Positions 50,771 to 57,951 of a stretch of 64,000 nt of DNA are shown in pieces. Source of the stretch: DAOULT01 sp964646625 (GTDB lineage: Bacteria > Chloroflexota > Anaerolineae > CAZYHC01); NCBI GenBank assembly GCA_964646625.1, contig CAZYHC010000008.1, forward strand, positions 1 through 64,000, read 5' to 3'. The notes under the pieces were generated by a model. That model ran no database searches, was not told the origin of the DNA, and worked only from the letters and a program-made list of their open reading frames with translations. Positions within the stretch are counted from its first letter, which is position 1. The number at the start of each line of letters is the position of its first letter. Made by a program: the position numbers and the translations under genes.

Positions 50771-51862
50771 ATGACCTTCACCTGGGCTAAAGGCCGTCAG
50801 ATCGCCGCCACCGTTTTGATCCCGCTGGCGGCGGTGCTGGCTGCCCTGGCGGTGGGAGCCATTCTGTTACTCATCGCCGGAGCCAATCCGTTGGCAGCCT
50901 ATCGTCCTCTTTTTCTGGGAGCTTTGGGCAGCACCTACGGCCTGACCGAGACGTTGGTGAAGACCTGTCCGCTCTTGCTGGTGGGCCTGGGCATCGCCAT
51001 CGCCTTTCGGGGCGGGGTCATCAACATTGGAGCCGAAGGGCAGATCATCGTCGGCGCCCTGGCTACCACCGTGGTGGCTCTAGGATTGCCCGACCTGCCG
51101 GGGGTGGCGCTTATTCCTCTGGTGATGCTGGCTGGGGCCCTGGCCGGGGCGGTATGGGGGGGCATTCCCGGCCTGCTCAAAGCTCGTCTGGGCGTCAACG
51201 AAATCCTGAGCACCATCATGATGAACCAGATCGCTTTGCAGGCGGCCATGTTTCTGTTACGGGGGGTCCTGATCGATCCCGAGGAGATTGCCTATGGTAC
51301 GGGCTATCCTCAGTCCTCCCAATTACCACAGCAGGTCTGGTTAGTGCGTCTCATCCCGCGCACCCGTTTGCATTGGGGCATTCCGCTGGCAGTGCTCCTG
51401 GCTGTGCTGGTTTACGTCTTTCTGTGGCGCACGACCATTGGCTATCGTATCCGGGCAGTGGGCGTCAACCCTGACGCTTCTCGTTATGCGGGTATCAACG
51501 TGCCGCGCTACCTGGTACTGGCTATGCTGCTCAGCGGTGGTTTCGCCGGCCTGGCCGGAGCTATCGAGGTGTTGGGCATTCATCACCGCATGTTAGACGG
51601 GATCTCGGCTGGCTACGGCTTTTCGGGCATTGTAGCTGCGCTGTTTGGCAGACTGCATCCGCTGGGCGCTATTCCGGCTTCTGTATTATTTGGTGCTCTC
51701 CTGGTTGGGGCAGATATGATGCAGCGGGCGGTGGGTGTGCCGTCCGGGATGGTCAACGCCCTCCAGGGGTTGGTGGTCATCTTCGTGGTCAGCAGTGAGC
51801 TATGGTCGCGGCGGCAGGCTGGCCGCCGCGTGAGCGCAACCGACAACAACAACGAACGATAG
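50771..51862 (+). CDS. Nucleoside-type ABC transporter permease (YufP/NupP-like)
   Basis: 363 residues of the BPD_transp_2 family with about nine to ten membrane segments. Motifs: FRGGVINIGAEGQIIVGALA, RLGVNEILSTIMMNQIA, RAVGVNPDASRYAGI and GISAGYGFSGIVAALFGRLH. Pairs with the second permease, a BMP-type binding protein and a double-ATPase in the same operon. Confidence 0.92.
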   Translation: MTFTWAKGRQIAATVLIPLAAVLAALAVGAILLLIAGANPLAAYRPLFLGALGSTYGLTETLVKTCPLLLVGLGIAIAFRGGVINIGAEGQIIVGALATTVVALGLPDLPGVALIPLVMLAGALAGAVWGGIPGLLKARLGVNEILSTIMMNQIALQAAMFLLRGVLIDPEEIAYGTGYPQSSQLPQQVWLVRLIPRTRLHWGIPLAVLLAVLVYVFLWRTTIGYRIRAVGVNPDASRYAGINVPRYLVLAMLLSGGFAGLAGAIEVLGIHHRMLDGISAGYGFSGIVAALFGRLHPLGAIPASVLFGALLVGADMMQRAVGVPSGMVNALQGLVVIFVVSSELWSRRQAGRRVSATDNNNER

Positions 51863-51916
51863 AATTTAACGAAGCGAGCGGTGGTTTCATCAGAGCGTGT
51901 GGCTGGACGCTAGAAA

Positions 51917-51948
51917 GGCGCACGGCACTATCGAAAGTGCCGCGCACC
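51917..51948. repeat. Palindrome of the GGCACT family between the two permease genes
   Basis: Arms 51917-51929 and 51936-51948 with two mismatches and a 6-nt loop; resembles the hairpins at 36479 and 48451. Confidence 0.55.
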
Positions 51949-51990
51949 AGTCCTGAACACCTCCAGGGCAGGGCTTGGAGTGCAAATCTC

Positions 51991-52923
51991 ATGGAAGGAC
52001 TGTTTCAGCAAGGGGTCATCATTGGCATTCTGGCCTCCGGCATCCGGCTGGCCGCTTCTTACCTCTTTGCTTCTCTGGGCGAGATGTTTGCTCAACGCTC
52101 CGGGGTGCTCAACCTGGGGGTGGAGGGCATTATGCTCATGGGGGCTTTCAGCGCCTTCTATACCACCTACACTTACGGCAGTCTGTGGCTGGGGTTGCTG
52201 GCGGGGATGATAGTGGGTGGGCTCATGGGGCTGGCTATGGCTTTCATCAGCGTGACCATGCAGGCCGAACAGGGTATCAGCGGCATCGGTCTGCACCTCT
52301 TCGGCTGGGGATTATCCAGTCTGCTGTTTCGCATGACCCTGGGAGCGATCAGCAGCGTGGAAGGGTTTGCGCCCCTCCGTATCCCCCTTCTGAGCCAGCT
52401 TCCCTTCCTGGGGCCCATCCTGTTCGAGCACAACTTTCTGGTTTACCTGGCCCTTATTCTGGTGCCCATCTCCTGGGTAGTGCTGTTTAAGACCACCCTG
52501 GGGCTGAAAATCCGGGCCGTGGGGGAGAATCCCCAGGCCGCCGATACGTTGGGAGTCAGCGTGGTGGGGACGCGTTATTTGTGCGTTACCCTGGGCGGGG
52601 TGATGGCCGGCCTGGCCGGCGCCTATCTGTCCATCGGGCTGACCAACATGTACGTGGAGAATATTACCGCCGGCCAGGGCTTCATCGCCGTGGCCCTGGT
52701 ATATTTCGGGCGCTGGCACCCCTGGGGCATGTTGATCGGGTCGCTGCTTTTCAGCACCGTCAACGCCCTGCAAATCTGGGTCCAGGTGTTGGGCATCCAG
52801 ATCCCCTACGAGTTTGCGGTGATGATGCCTTACGTGCTGACCATCGTGGCCCTGGCCTTTGCGGTGGGGCGGGTCAGGGGGCCGGCGGCCCTGACCAAAC
52901 CTTTCGAGCGGGGAGAGGCGTAG
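51991..52923 (+). CDS. Nucleoside-type ABC transporter permease (YufQ/NupQ-like)
   Basis: 310 residues from ATG 51991 (GGAG upstream). Motifs: MFAQRSGVLNLGVEGIMLMG, AVGENPQAADTLGVSVVGTR, NITAGQGFIAVALVYFGRWH. Partner of the upstream permease. Confidence 0.92.
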   Translation: MEGLFQQGVIIGILASGIRLAASYLFASLGEMFAQRSGVLNLGVEGIMLMGAFSAFYTTYTYGSLWLGLLAGMIVGGLMGLAMAFISVTMQAEQGISGIGLHLFGWGLSSLLFRMTLGAISSVEGFAPLRIPLLSQLPFLGPILFEHNFLVYLALILVPISWVVLFKTTLGLKIRAVGENPQAADTLGVSVVGTRYLCVTLGGVMAGLAGAYLSIGLTNMYVENITAGQGFIAVALVYFGRWHPWGMLIGSLLFSTVNALQIWVQVLGIQIPYEFAVMMPYVLTIVALAFAVGRVRGPAALTKPFERGEA

Positions 52924-52957
52924 CCTCTCGCCTCTTTCCGAAACTGGAGGTATTACC

Positions 52958-53281
52958 ATGACCGTCATCGCCGAGAAGTGGGCGTTAGAGCAACTGGTCA
53001 AGTTACAACTTACTCAACCGGAATTAGTGGATCGGGCTCTTCAAAAAATCATGGAGGAAGACGAGAACCTACGCTGGTCGCTGGTTATCAATGCTTATCT
53101 CGACGAGCAAATCAGTCTGAACAAAGCAGCGCAACTTTTGGGCCTGCACCGCTTAGAGTTACAGGAACGGCTTATGGAACTGGGGATACCGCTATACATC
53201 GGCCCAGCCGACAAAGCCGAAGCACAAGCCGAAGTTGATGCGCTGCGAGCCTGGACGGCTACGAGGAAGCAGCAGGGATGA
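52958..53281 (+). CDS. UPF0175-family antitoxin
   Basis: 107 residues. The C-terminal half has an HTH-like pattern LDEQISLNKAAQLLGLHRLE followed by LQERLMELGIPLYI, the UPF0175 signature; these partner DUF3368 PIN toxins. It overlaps the toxin start by 4 nt. The pair lies inside the BMP-type ABC operon. Confidence 0.85.
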   Translation: MTVIAEKWALEQLVKLQLTQPELVDRALQKIMEEDENLRWSLVINAYLDEQISLNKAAQLLGLHRLELQERLMELGIPLYIGPADKAEAQAEVDALRAWTATRKQQG

Positions 53282-53751
53282 AGATTTTGCTCGACAATAC
53301 TGTGATGTCCAATTTTGCCGTTATCGAGCGCCCTGATTTGCTCAATTGTATCCTGCCAGGGCAGATAGCAACAACGAAAGAGGCATTTGCTGAATTGCGG
53401 GCGGGTATATCTAAAGGGCTAATTCCCTCCGGGGACTGGTCGTGGTTGGATGTGTTATCCCTCACCTCCCAGGAGCAAAAGAGCTTTACTCTCCTTACAA
53501 GCTCATTGGGCGATGGTGAAGCATCCTGTCTTGCGATGGCCGCCAGTCGGGGTTATAGAGTGTTGACCGATGACCGTATAGCTCGTCGTAAGGCACATAG
53601 CATGACCATACCGACTTCTGGGACGTTGGGTGCGCTTAAGTTGCTGGTAGAGCAAGGGATACTCAAACAGGAGGAAGGTGAGATCTACCTACAACAGATG
53701 ATAGCTGCCGGCTATCACTCCCCTGTAACCAAACTGGCTGCTCTGTTGTAA
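53278..53751 (+). CDS. DUF3368 PIN-like toxin
   Basis: 157 residues. PIN acidic residues: LLDNTVMSNFAV at the start, E in TKEAFAELRAG, and the GDGEASCLAMAASRG and VLTDDRIARRKA motifs. An endoribonuclease toxin by family. It is co-directional with the ABC operon. Confidence 0.86.
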   Translation: MKILLDNTVMSNFAVIERPDLLNCILPGQIATTKEAFAELRAGISKGLIPSGDWSWLDVLSLTSQEQKSFTLLTSSLGDGEASCLAMAASRGYRVLTDDRIARRKAHSMTIPTSGTLGALKLLVEQGILKQEEGEIYLQQMIAAGYHSPVTKLAALL

Positions 53752-53763
53752 ACAAGCACGGAA

Positions 53764-53773
53764 GAGGAGGTGA
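53764..53773 (+). promoter_or_regulatory. Upstream anti-SD complement before the BMP gene
   Basis: GAGGAGGTGA, a near-complete complement of the 16S 3' end, lies 66 nt before the true BMP start, which has its own GGAGGAGG. Only a 7-codon frame starts here. It matches the arrangement before two other solute-binding protein genes. Confidence 0.35.
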
Positions 53774-53838
53774 GGCAAAAGCAATATAACTAAACCGGCT
53801 CTCTCGAATCTATCACAAATCAGGAGGAGGTTAAAATC

Positions 53839-54846
53839 ATGCGACGCAGTATATTTATCGTGCTGGCTCTATTTTTGGTGGTTGGTCTGGCCGTCACGTC
53901 CTACGAGGGCGTTCGTGCCCAGGATAAAGTGCGCATCGCCCTGATCCTGCCCAGCACCATCGACGACATGGCCTGGAGCCAGGGCATGTACGAGGGGGTG
54001 GTGGCTGCTCAGGCAGAGCTGGGCGAGGATAACCTGGAATTCACCGTCTCCGAGAACCTGTACAAGATCGTGGACGCCGGGTCGGCCATGCGTGACTACG
54101 CCATGCAGGGCTACGACATCATCATCTGCCACGGCTCGCAATATCAGACCACGATCATGGAGATCGCGCCCGAATTCCCCGACGTCAGCTTCGCCTATGG
54201 CACCGGCTTTGCTACGATAGACAACGTCTTCGCCTACGACCCCCAGGCCCAACAAGGCGCTTTTCTGCTGGGCATGTTGGCCGCCAACCTGACTAAAAGC
54301 GGCAAGGTGGGCATCGTCGGGCCGGTGGAGGCCGGCGACGCCATCAAGTTCAACGATGGCTTCCAGATGGGGGTGGCCGCCGTCAACCCCGAGGTGGAGG
54401 TCTTCGTCAGCTACACCGGCTCCTTCGGCGACACCGCCGGCGCAGGAGAAATGGCCAAGGCCCACATGGACAACGGGGCGGATTTCCTGACCGGCACCGC
54501 CCAGCAGTCGGTGGGCGCCATCCAGGCTGCCGCCGAACGGGAAGGGGTCTACTGGCTGTCCAACGACATGGACCAGAGCAGCCTGGCGCCCGACACCGTG
54601 CTGGTCGCCCAGGCCTACTACTGGCAAGACGTGGTCATGCGCATGATCCAGGCCCGCCAGGAGGGCATCGTGGGCGGCGAACACCTGGCACTCAGCTTTG
54701 CCAACGATCGCGTGCGACTGGTCTACAACCCCGCCCTGGAGGATATGGTTTCCCAGGAGGTCAAAGCCCAGATCGAGGCCGCCCGCCAGGCTATCGTCTT
54801 CATGGACGAATGGGCCGCGGCCCGCGCCGCGGCAGCAGAAGAGTAA
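53839..54846 (+). CDS. BMP-family nucleoside-binding protein (ABC importer)
   Basis: 335 residues. Signal peptide (FIVLALFLVVGLAVTSYE, cleavage near VRAQDKV); no lipobox Cys. BMP motifs: IALILPSTIDDMAWSQGMYE, GYDIIICHGSQYQTTIMEIA, QGAFLLGMLAANLTKSGKVG and GIVGPVEAGDAIKFNDGFQM. Binds purine nucleosides or a related ligand for the two permeases. The end is Ala/Glu rich (AARAAAAEE). Confidence 0.93.
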   Translation: MRRSIFIVLALFLVVGLAVTSYEGVRAQDKVRIALILPSTIDDMAWSQGMYEGVVAAQAELGEDNLEFTVSENLYKIVDAGSAMRDYAMQGYDIIICHGSQYQTTIMEIAPEFPDVSFAYGTGFATIDNVFAYDPQAQQGAFLLGMLAANLTKSGKVGIVGPVEAGDAIKFNDGFQMGVAAVNPEVEVFVSYTGSFGDTAGAGEMAKAHMDNGADFLTGTAQQSVGAIQAAAEREGVYWLSNDMDQSSLAPDTVLVAQAYYWQDVVMRMIQARQEGIVGGEHLALSFANDRVRLVYNPALEDMVSQEVKAQIEAARQAIVFMDEWAAARAAAAEE

Positions 54847-54859
54847 ACCAAGACGAGCG

Positions 54860-54890
54860 GGGAGTGGGTTCATCTGCCCGCTCCCCCTGT
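54860..54890 (+). terminator. Hairpin after the BMP gene
   Basis: GGGGAGTGGG pairs with CCCGCTCCCC around an 8-nt loop, starting 14 nt after the BMP stop. No T-run, so termination is probably partial. A close copy occurs at 55384-55415. Confidence 0.55.
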
Positions 54891-54915
54891 AATCAATAGT
54901 TAAAGGAGAAGAACG

Positions 54916-55155
54916 ATGAAAATTGGGTATCTGATCGCTTCTATTCTGGTGGGCCTTGCTTCGGTGGTTTGAATCGCCTACGTGACTGTGTCTCTGGTCA
55001 GAGGCGCATACGTTGGCCCCCTTAACGGAATCCTTTCAGGAGGCTTTATTGTCGGCTTAATCATTCACGTGGTCACCGCTCTTGTGGCCGTCTGGCTGGC
55101 GACTAAAGCTTTCCCCAGAGAAGAAATGCAGATGCAACCCGAAGGAGGAGAATGA
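54916..55155 (+). CDS. Candidate small membrane selenoprotein 1 (in-frame TGA at residue 19)
   Basis: ATG 54916 follows AAAGGAG. Reading TGA (54970-54972) through as residue 19 gives a 79-residue protein: MKIGYLIASILVGLASVV, X, IAYVTVSLVRGAYVG, then GILSGGFIVGLIIHVVTALV and AVWLATKAF. Two membrane helices are predicted, the TGA residue falling in the first. It aligns with the next gene through and beyond the TGA, with the TGA in the same place. A 9-bp hairpin with a GGUC loop (54987-55008) begins 14 nt after the TGA. Its 3' end carries the ribosome site of the next gene. Sec is the favoured reading; Trp or plain termination cannot be excluded. Homologues are not known to me. Confidence 0.6.
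54970..55008 (+). promoter_or_regulatory. bSECIS-like element of gene 1
   Basis: UGA at 54970-54972; stem 54987-54995 with 55000-55008 (nine pairs including G-U) closing the loop GGUC at 54996-54999. The loop starts 23 nt after the UGA. E. coli fdhF uses a GGUC loop 18 nt after its UGA. Confidence 0.5.
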
Positions 55156-55343
55156 TGAACGTCGGTTGGTTTATTGCCGCTGTGGTGGTCTGGCTGTTTT
55201 CTTTTGTCTGAATCGTGTTCGTGGTAGCGCCTCTGGTCAGAGGCAAAGGTAAAATACTGTCCGGCGACTTCATCGGCGGGGCTATCTTCCACGGAGCCAC
55301 GGCCATTCTGGCGGCCTGGCTGTTTGTCAAGGCTTTTATGTAG
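55155..55343 (+). CDS. Candidate small membrane selenoprotein 2 (in-frame TGA at residue 19)
   Basis: ATG 55155 is 6 nt after an AGGAGG embedded in gene 1 and overlaps the gene 1 stop. Reading TGA (55209-55211) through gives 62 residues: MNVGWFIAAVVVWLFSFV, X, IVFVVAPLVRGKGKILSG, then DFIGGAIFHGATAILAAWLF and VKAFM. It is a diverged paralogue of gene 1, sharing LVRG, G-ILSG, FI-G, H--TA, WL--KAF after the TGA. TGA is followed by ATC in both. A 6-bp hairpin with the same GGUC loop follows. Preserved frame after the TGA in two diverged copies argues for decoding rather than decay. Confidence 0.6.
55209..55244 (+). promoter_or_regulatory. bSECIS-like element of gene 2
   Basis: UGA at 55209-55211; stem 55229-55234 with 55239-55244 (six perfect pairs) closing the loop GGUC at 55235-55238, again 23 nt after the UGA. 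Fourteen nucleotides across the hairpin are identical to gene 1 while surrounding codons differ widely. Confidence 0.5.
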
Positions 55344-55348
55344 CTCAC

Positions 55349-55415
55349 CCGCGTCGCGGCGGCAGAAGAGTAACGAACTCAGCGGGGGAGCGAGTAAAGT
55401 CTGCCCGCTCCCCCC
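55349..55415 (+). repeat. Duplicated 3' end of the BMP gene with its hairpin
   Basis: CGCGGCGGCAGAAGAGTAA here matches the last codons of the BMP gene (AAAEE stop, 54828-54846), followed by a second copy of the GC-rich hairpin found after BMP (GGGGGAGCG with CGCTCCCCC). A BMP-like gene copy or tandem duplicate once ended here and was mostly deleted. Confidence 0.65.
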
Positions 55416-55443
55416 AGGTTGCGCTATCAGAAGGGAAATCCTA

Positions 55444-55728
55444 TTGAAAGTCGTTGGCTTCATCTGGCTCGGGGAGATCATTGAAAAGCTGGAACGAAAG
55501 CACGACGTTAAGCAGTACGAAGTCAGAGAAGTTTTTGCCAACCGTCCCCAGTTTCGTCGTGTTGAAAAAGGACACCGCCCCGGTGAAAACATTTATGCAG
55601 CAGGCGGACAAACCGTTGCCGGGCGTTACCTGATCGTTTTCTTTGTGTACAAAAAAGACAAGCGTGCGCTCATCCTATCTGCACGGGATATGACACGCGC
55701 TGAACGGAGGCAATATGAGCGAAGGTAG
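55444..55728 (+). CDS. BrnT-family toxin
   Basis: 94 residues from TTG 55444 (AAGGGA upstream). BrnT pattern: FIWLGEIIEKLERKHDVKQY, EVREVFANRPQFRRVEKGHR, GRYLIVFFVYKKDKRALILS and ARDMTRAERRQYERR. RelE-fold ribonuclease toxin. It overlaps the next gene by 14 nt. Confidence 0.85.
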   Translation: MKVVGFIWLGEIIEKLERKHDVKQYEVREVFANRPQFRRVEKGHRPGENIYAAGGQTVAGRYLIVFFVYKKDKRALILSARDMTRAERRQYERR

Positions 55729-55978
55729 AAGTTCCATTTCAAAAGCACAGTCCTACAAAGAAATTGGCGAATTCTGGGATACGCACGACCTGGCCGAATA
55801 TTGGGATCAAACCTCACCTGTTGAATTTGAGGTAGATATTCAATCTGAAGTGACGTACTATGCATTAGATAATACATTATCAGCACAGATTAGAGGAGTG
55901 GCCAGAGAACGAGGCGTGTCCCCGGAAACACTGCTGAATCTGTGGGTGCAGGAGAAGTTGCAAGAGCAAAGTTCCTAA
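55715..55978 (+). CDS. BrnA/CopG-type antitoxin
   Basis: 87 residues. FWDTHDLAEYWDQTSPVEFE at the centre and a ribbon-helix-helix-like C-terminus (LSAQIRGVARERGVSPETLL). Partner of BrnT. Its stop overlaps the next ATG (TAATG). Confidence 0.85.
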   Translation: MSEGRSSISKAQSYKEIGEFWDTHDLAEYWDQTSPVEFEVDIQSEVTYYALDNTLSAQIRGVARERGVSPETLLNLWVQEKLQEQSS

Positions 55979-56178
55979 TGAAACTAAAAGTAGACCTCAA
56001 AAACGATGCTTTATATTTTCGGCTCGATGAATCAGCCATTGTCGAGTCGGAGGAAATCAAGCCGGGCGTGATCCTTGATTACGACGCAAACGACAACGTG
56101 GTTGGCGTTGAGATGCTGGGGCTGAGCAAGCGTGTGCCCCTGGAAACGTTGAAGAGCCTGCAATTTGAGACAGTATGA
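55978..56178 (+). CDS. DUF2283 small protein
   Basis: 66 residues: KLKVDLKNDALYFRLDESAI, VESEEIKPGVILDYDANDNV, VGVEMLGLSKRV, a full DUF2283 domain. Translationally linked to the antitoxin before it and to the ABC ATPase after it (ATGA overlap). Often found as a third gene near TA modules; function unknown. Confidence 0.85.
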   Translation: MKLKVDLKNDALYFRLDESAIVESEEIKPGVILDYDANDNVVGVEMLGLSKRVPLETLKSLQFETV

Positions 56179-57728
56179 ACCATAACATGCACCCAAGAAA
56201 TGTTTCACCAACAGGTCCTCCCCGCATTGAAAGTCTGGAAATGCGGGGCATAACCAAACGCTTCCCTGGCGTATTGGCTAACGACGGCGTTGACTTCGTC
56301 GTGCACGCCGGGGAGATACACGCCCTGCTGGGCGAGAACGGGGCCGGAAAAAGCACCCTGATGAAGATTCTCTACGGTCTGTACCAGGCCGACCAGGGCG
56401 AGATCCATCTTAATGGTCAGGCGATGACCATCGGCTCGCCCCGTGAAGCCATCGCCCTGGGCATCGGCATGATCCATCAGCATTTCATGCTCGTCCCCTC
56501 GCTGACGGTGGCCGAAAACGTGGTCCTGGGGCTGCCCTCCAGCCGGGGGCCCTTTGTGGACACCGACCGGGCGGGACAACGCATCGGAGAACTATCGCAA
56601 ACCTACGGTCTGCGCGTCGATCCAGGAGCCTACCTGTGGCAATTGTCCGTAGGGGAGCAGCAGCGGGTAGAAATCATCAAAGCCCTCTACCGGGGAGCGG
56701 CCCTGCTCATCCTGGACGAGCCGACGGCGGTGCTGACTCCCCAGGAGGTTGACGAACTGTTCGCCATTCTACGCCAGATGGCCACCGACGGGCACGCCCT
56801 GATCTTCATCTCTCACAAATTACACGAGGTCATGGCCCTCAGCGATCGGGTGACCGTGCTGCGCGACGGACGGGTGGTAGGTACCGTACCCGCAGCCGAA
56901 ACCAACCAGGCTGAACTGGCCCGCATGATGGTCGGTCGGGAGGTGATCCGTACCTGGGACAAGCCCGCCGTCGAAGCGGGCCAGGTGGTGCTCTCTCTGC
57001 GCCAGGTGTGGGCCCAGGGCGACAAGGGAGTAGCCGCCCTGAAAGGCATCTCCCTGGAGGTGCAGGCCGGCGAGATCGTAGGGGTGGCGGGCGTGTCAGG
57101 CAACGGCCAACGGGAACTGGCCGAAGTTATCAGCGGTTTGCGTCCGGCTACCTCCGGCCAGGTGTTTATCGGCGGCCAGGAGGTGACTAACCTCACCCCG
57201 GCTCAGATCATTGCCACCGGCCTGAGCTACATCCCGGAAGAACGCCTGAAGATGGGAGTGATCAAAGAGTTCAGCGTGGCCGAGAACATTATCCTGGAGA
57301 CCCATACCCAGCCCCCATTATCTAAAAGCATTTTTCTCGATTTCCACCAGATCGCCCACCATGCCACTCAACTCATCCACGATTATGATATCAAGACCCC
57401 TGGTCAGCAAACGCCGGTCAAGAACCTGTCCGGGGGCAACATCCAAAAATTAATTCTGGCCCGCGAGTTATCCCGTCAACCCCGCATTCTGATCGCCGCT
57501 CAACCCACGCGGGGGGTGGACATCGGGGCCACGGAGTATATCCACCGTCGGCTGATCGAACAGCGCAGTGAGGGCACCGCTATCCTGCTCATCTCCGAGG
57601 ACCTGGACGAAATACAGGCCCTCTCGGATCGCATCGCCGTGATGTACGAGGGCGAGATAGTGGGCCTCGTACCCGCCGCGCAGGCTGAGGCCGAGACCCT
57701 GGGCTTGATGATGGCCGGGGCCTGTTAG
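56175..57728 (+). CDS. Nucleoside-type ABC transporter double-domain ATPase (YufO/NupO-like)
   Basis: 517 residues with two ABC domains. First: Walker A GENGAGKST, signature LSVGEQQRVEI, Walker B LLILDEPTAVL. Second: degenerate P-loop GVSGNGQREL, signature LSGGNIQKLIL, and QPTRGVDIGA in place of a standard Walker B. This layout is normal for the family. It energises the two upstream permeases although TA and small-gene insertions separate them by more than 3 kb. Confidence 0.93.
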   Translation: MNHNMHPRNVSPTGPPRIESLEMRGITKRFPGVLANDGVDFVVHAGEIHALLGENGAGKSTLMKILYGLYQADQGEIHLNGQAMTIGSPREAIALGIGMIHQHFMLVPSLTVAENVVLGLPSSRGPFVDTDRAGQRIGELSQTYGLRVDPGAYLWQLSVGEQQRVEIIKALYRGAALLILDEPTAVLTPQEVDELFAILRQMATDGHALIFISHKLHEVMALSDRVTVLRDGRVVGTVPAAETNQAELARMMVGREVIRTWDKPAVEAGQVVLSLRQVWAQGDKGVAALKGISLEVQAGEIVGVAGVSGNGQRELAEVISGLRPATSGQVFIGGQEVTNLTPAQIIATGLSYIPEERLKMGVIKEFSVAENIILETHTQPPLSKSIFLDFHQIAHHATQLIHDYDIKTPGQQTPVKNLSGGNIQKLILARELSRQPRILIAAQPTRGVDIGATEYIHRRLIEQRSEGTAILLISEDLDEIQALSDRIAVMYEGEIVGLVPAAQAEAETLGLMMAGAC

Positions 57729-57750
57729 TGTCGCTACTCCTGGTTATTTT

Positions 57751-57778
57751 TCGGCGGAAAATCGGCGGCGGTTTTCCG
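57751..57778 (+). terminator. Hairpin at the end of the BMP-type ABC operon
   Basis: GGCGGAAAA and TTTTCCGCC (arms 57751-57759 and 57770-57778) form a 9-bp stem 23 nt after the ATPase stop. No T-run follows. Confidence 0.5.
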
Positions 57779-57912
57779 CCCTGGTGACGAGCCATCAACG
57801 GATTAAAAAACGGACTGAAAGGATATGATATGGTACAATTCATTAAATCAGTTCCAGAATTCGTGGGTCGTCTACCGCTACACCGCCTTGAGACAAAAAA
57901 ACAAATATATGG

Positions 57913-57918
57913 TATAAT
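57913..57918 (+). promoter_or_regulatory. Promoter -10 element
   Basis: TATAAT at 57913-57918 with a weaker TTGAGA at 57888-57893 (19-nt spacer), about 35 nt before the membrane protein gene. Confidence 0.45.
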
Positions 57919-57951
57919 ATAAAGCCAGGTTTGGAATCGAGGACACGGTTT

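Noticed and set aside
54970..55211. UGA read as Trp genome-wide (alternative genetic code)
   Set aside because: Many genes in the window end at TGA with correct family C-termini (for example the DppB-type permease and pheT), so UGA is a normal stop here.
55065..55592. Long minus-strand reading frame across the two small genes
   Set aside because: It has no family resemblance and no ribosome site, and it lies opposite two frames that are homologous to each other.
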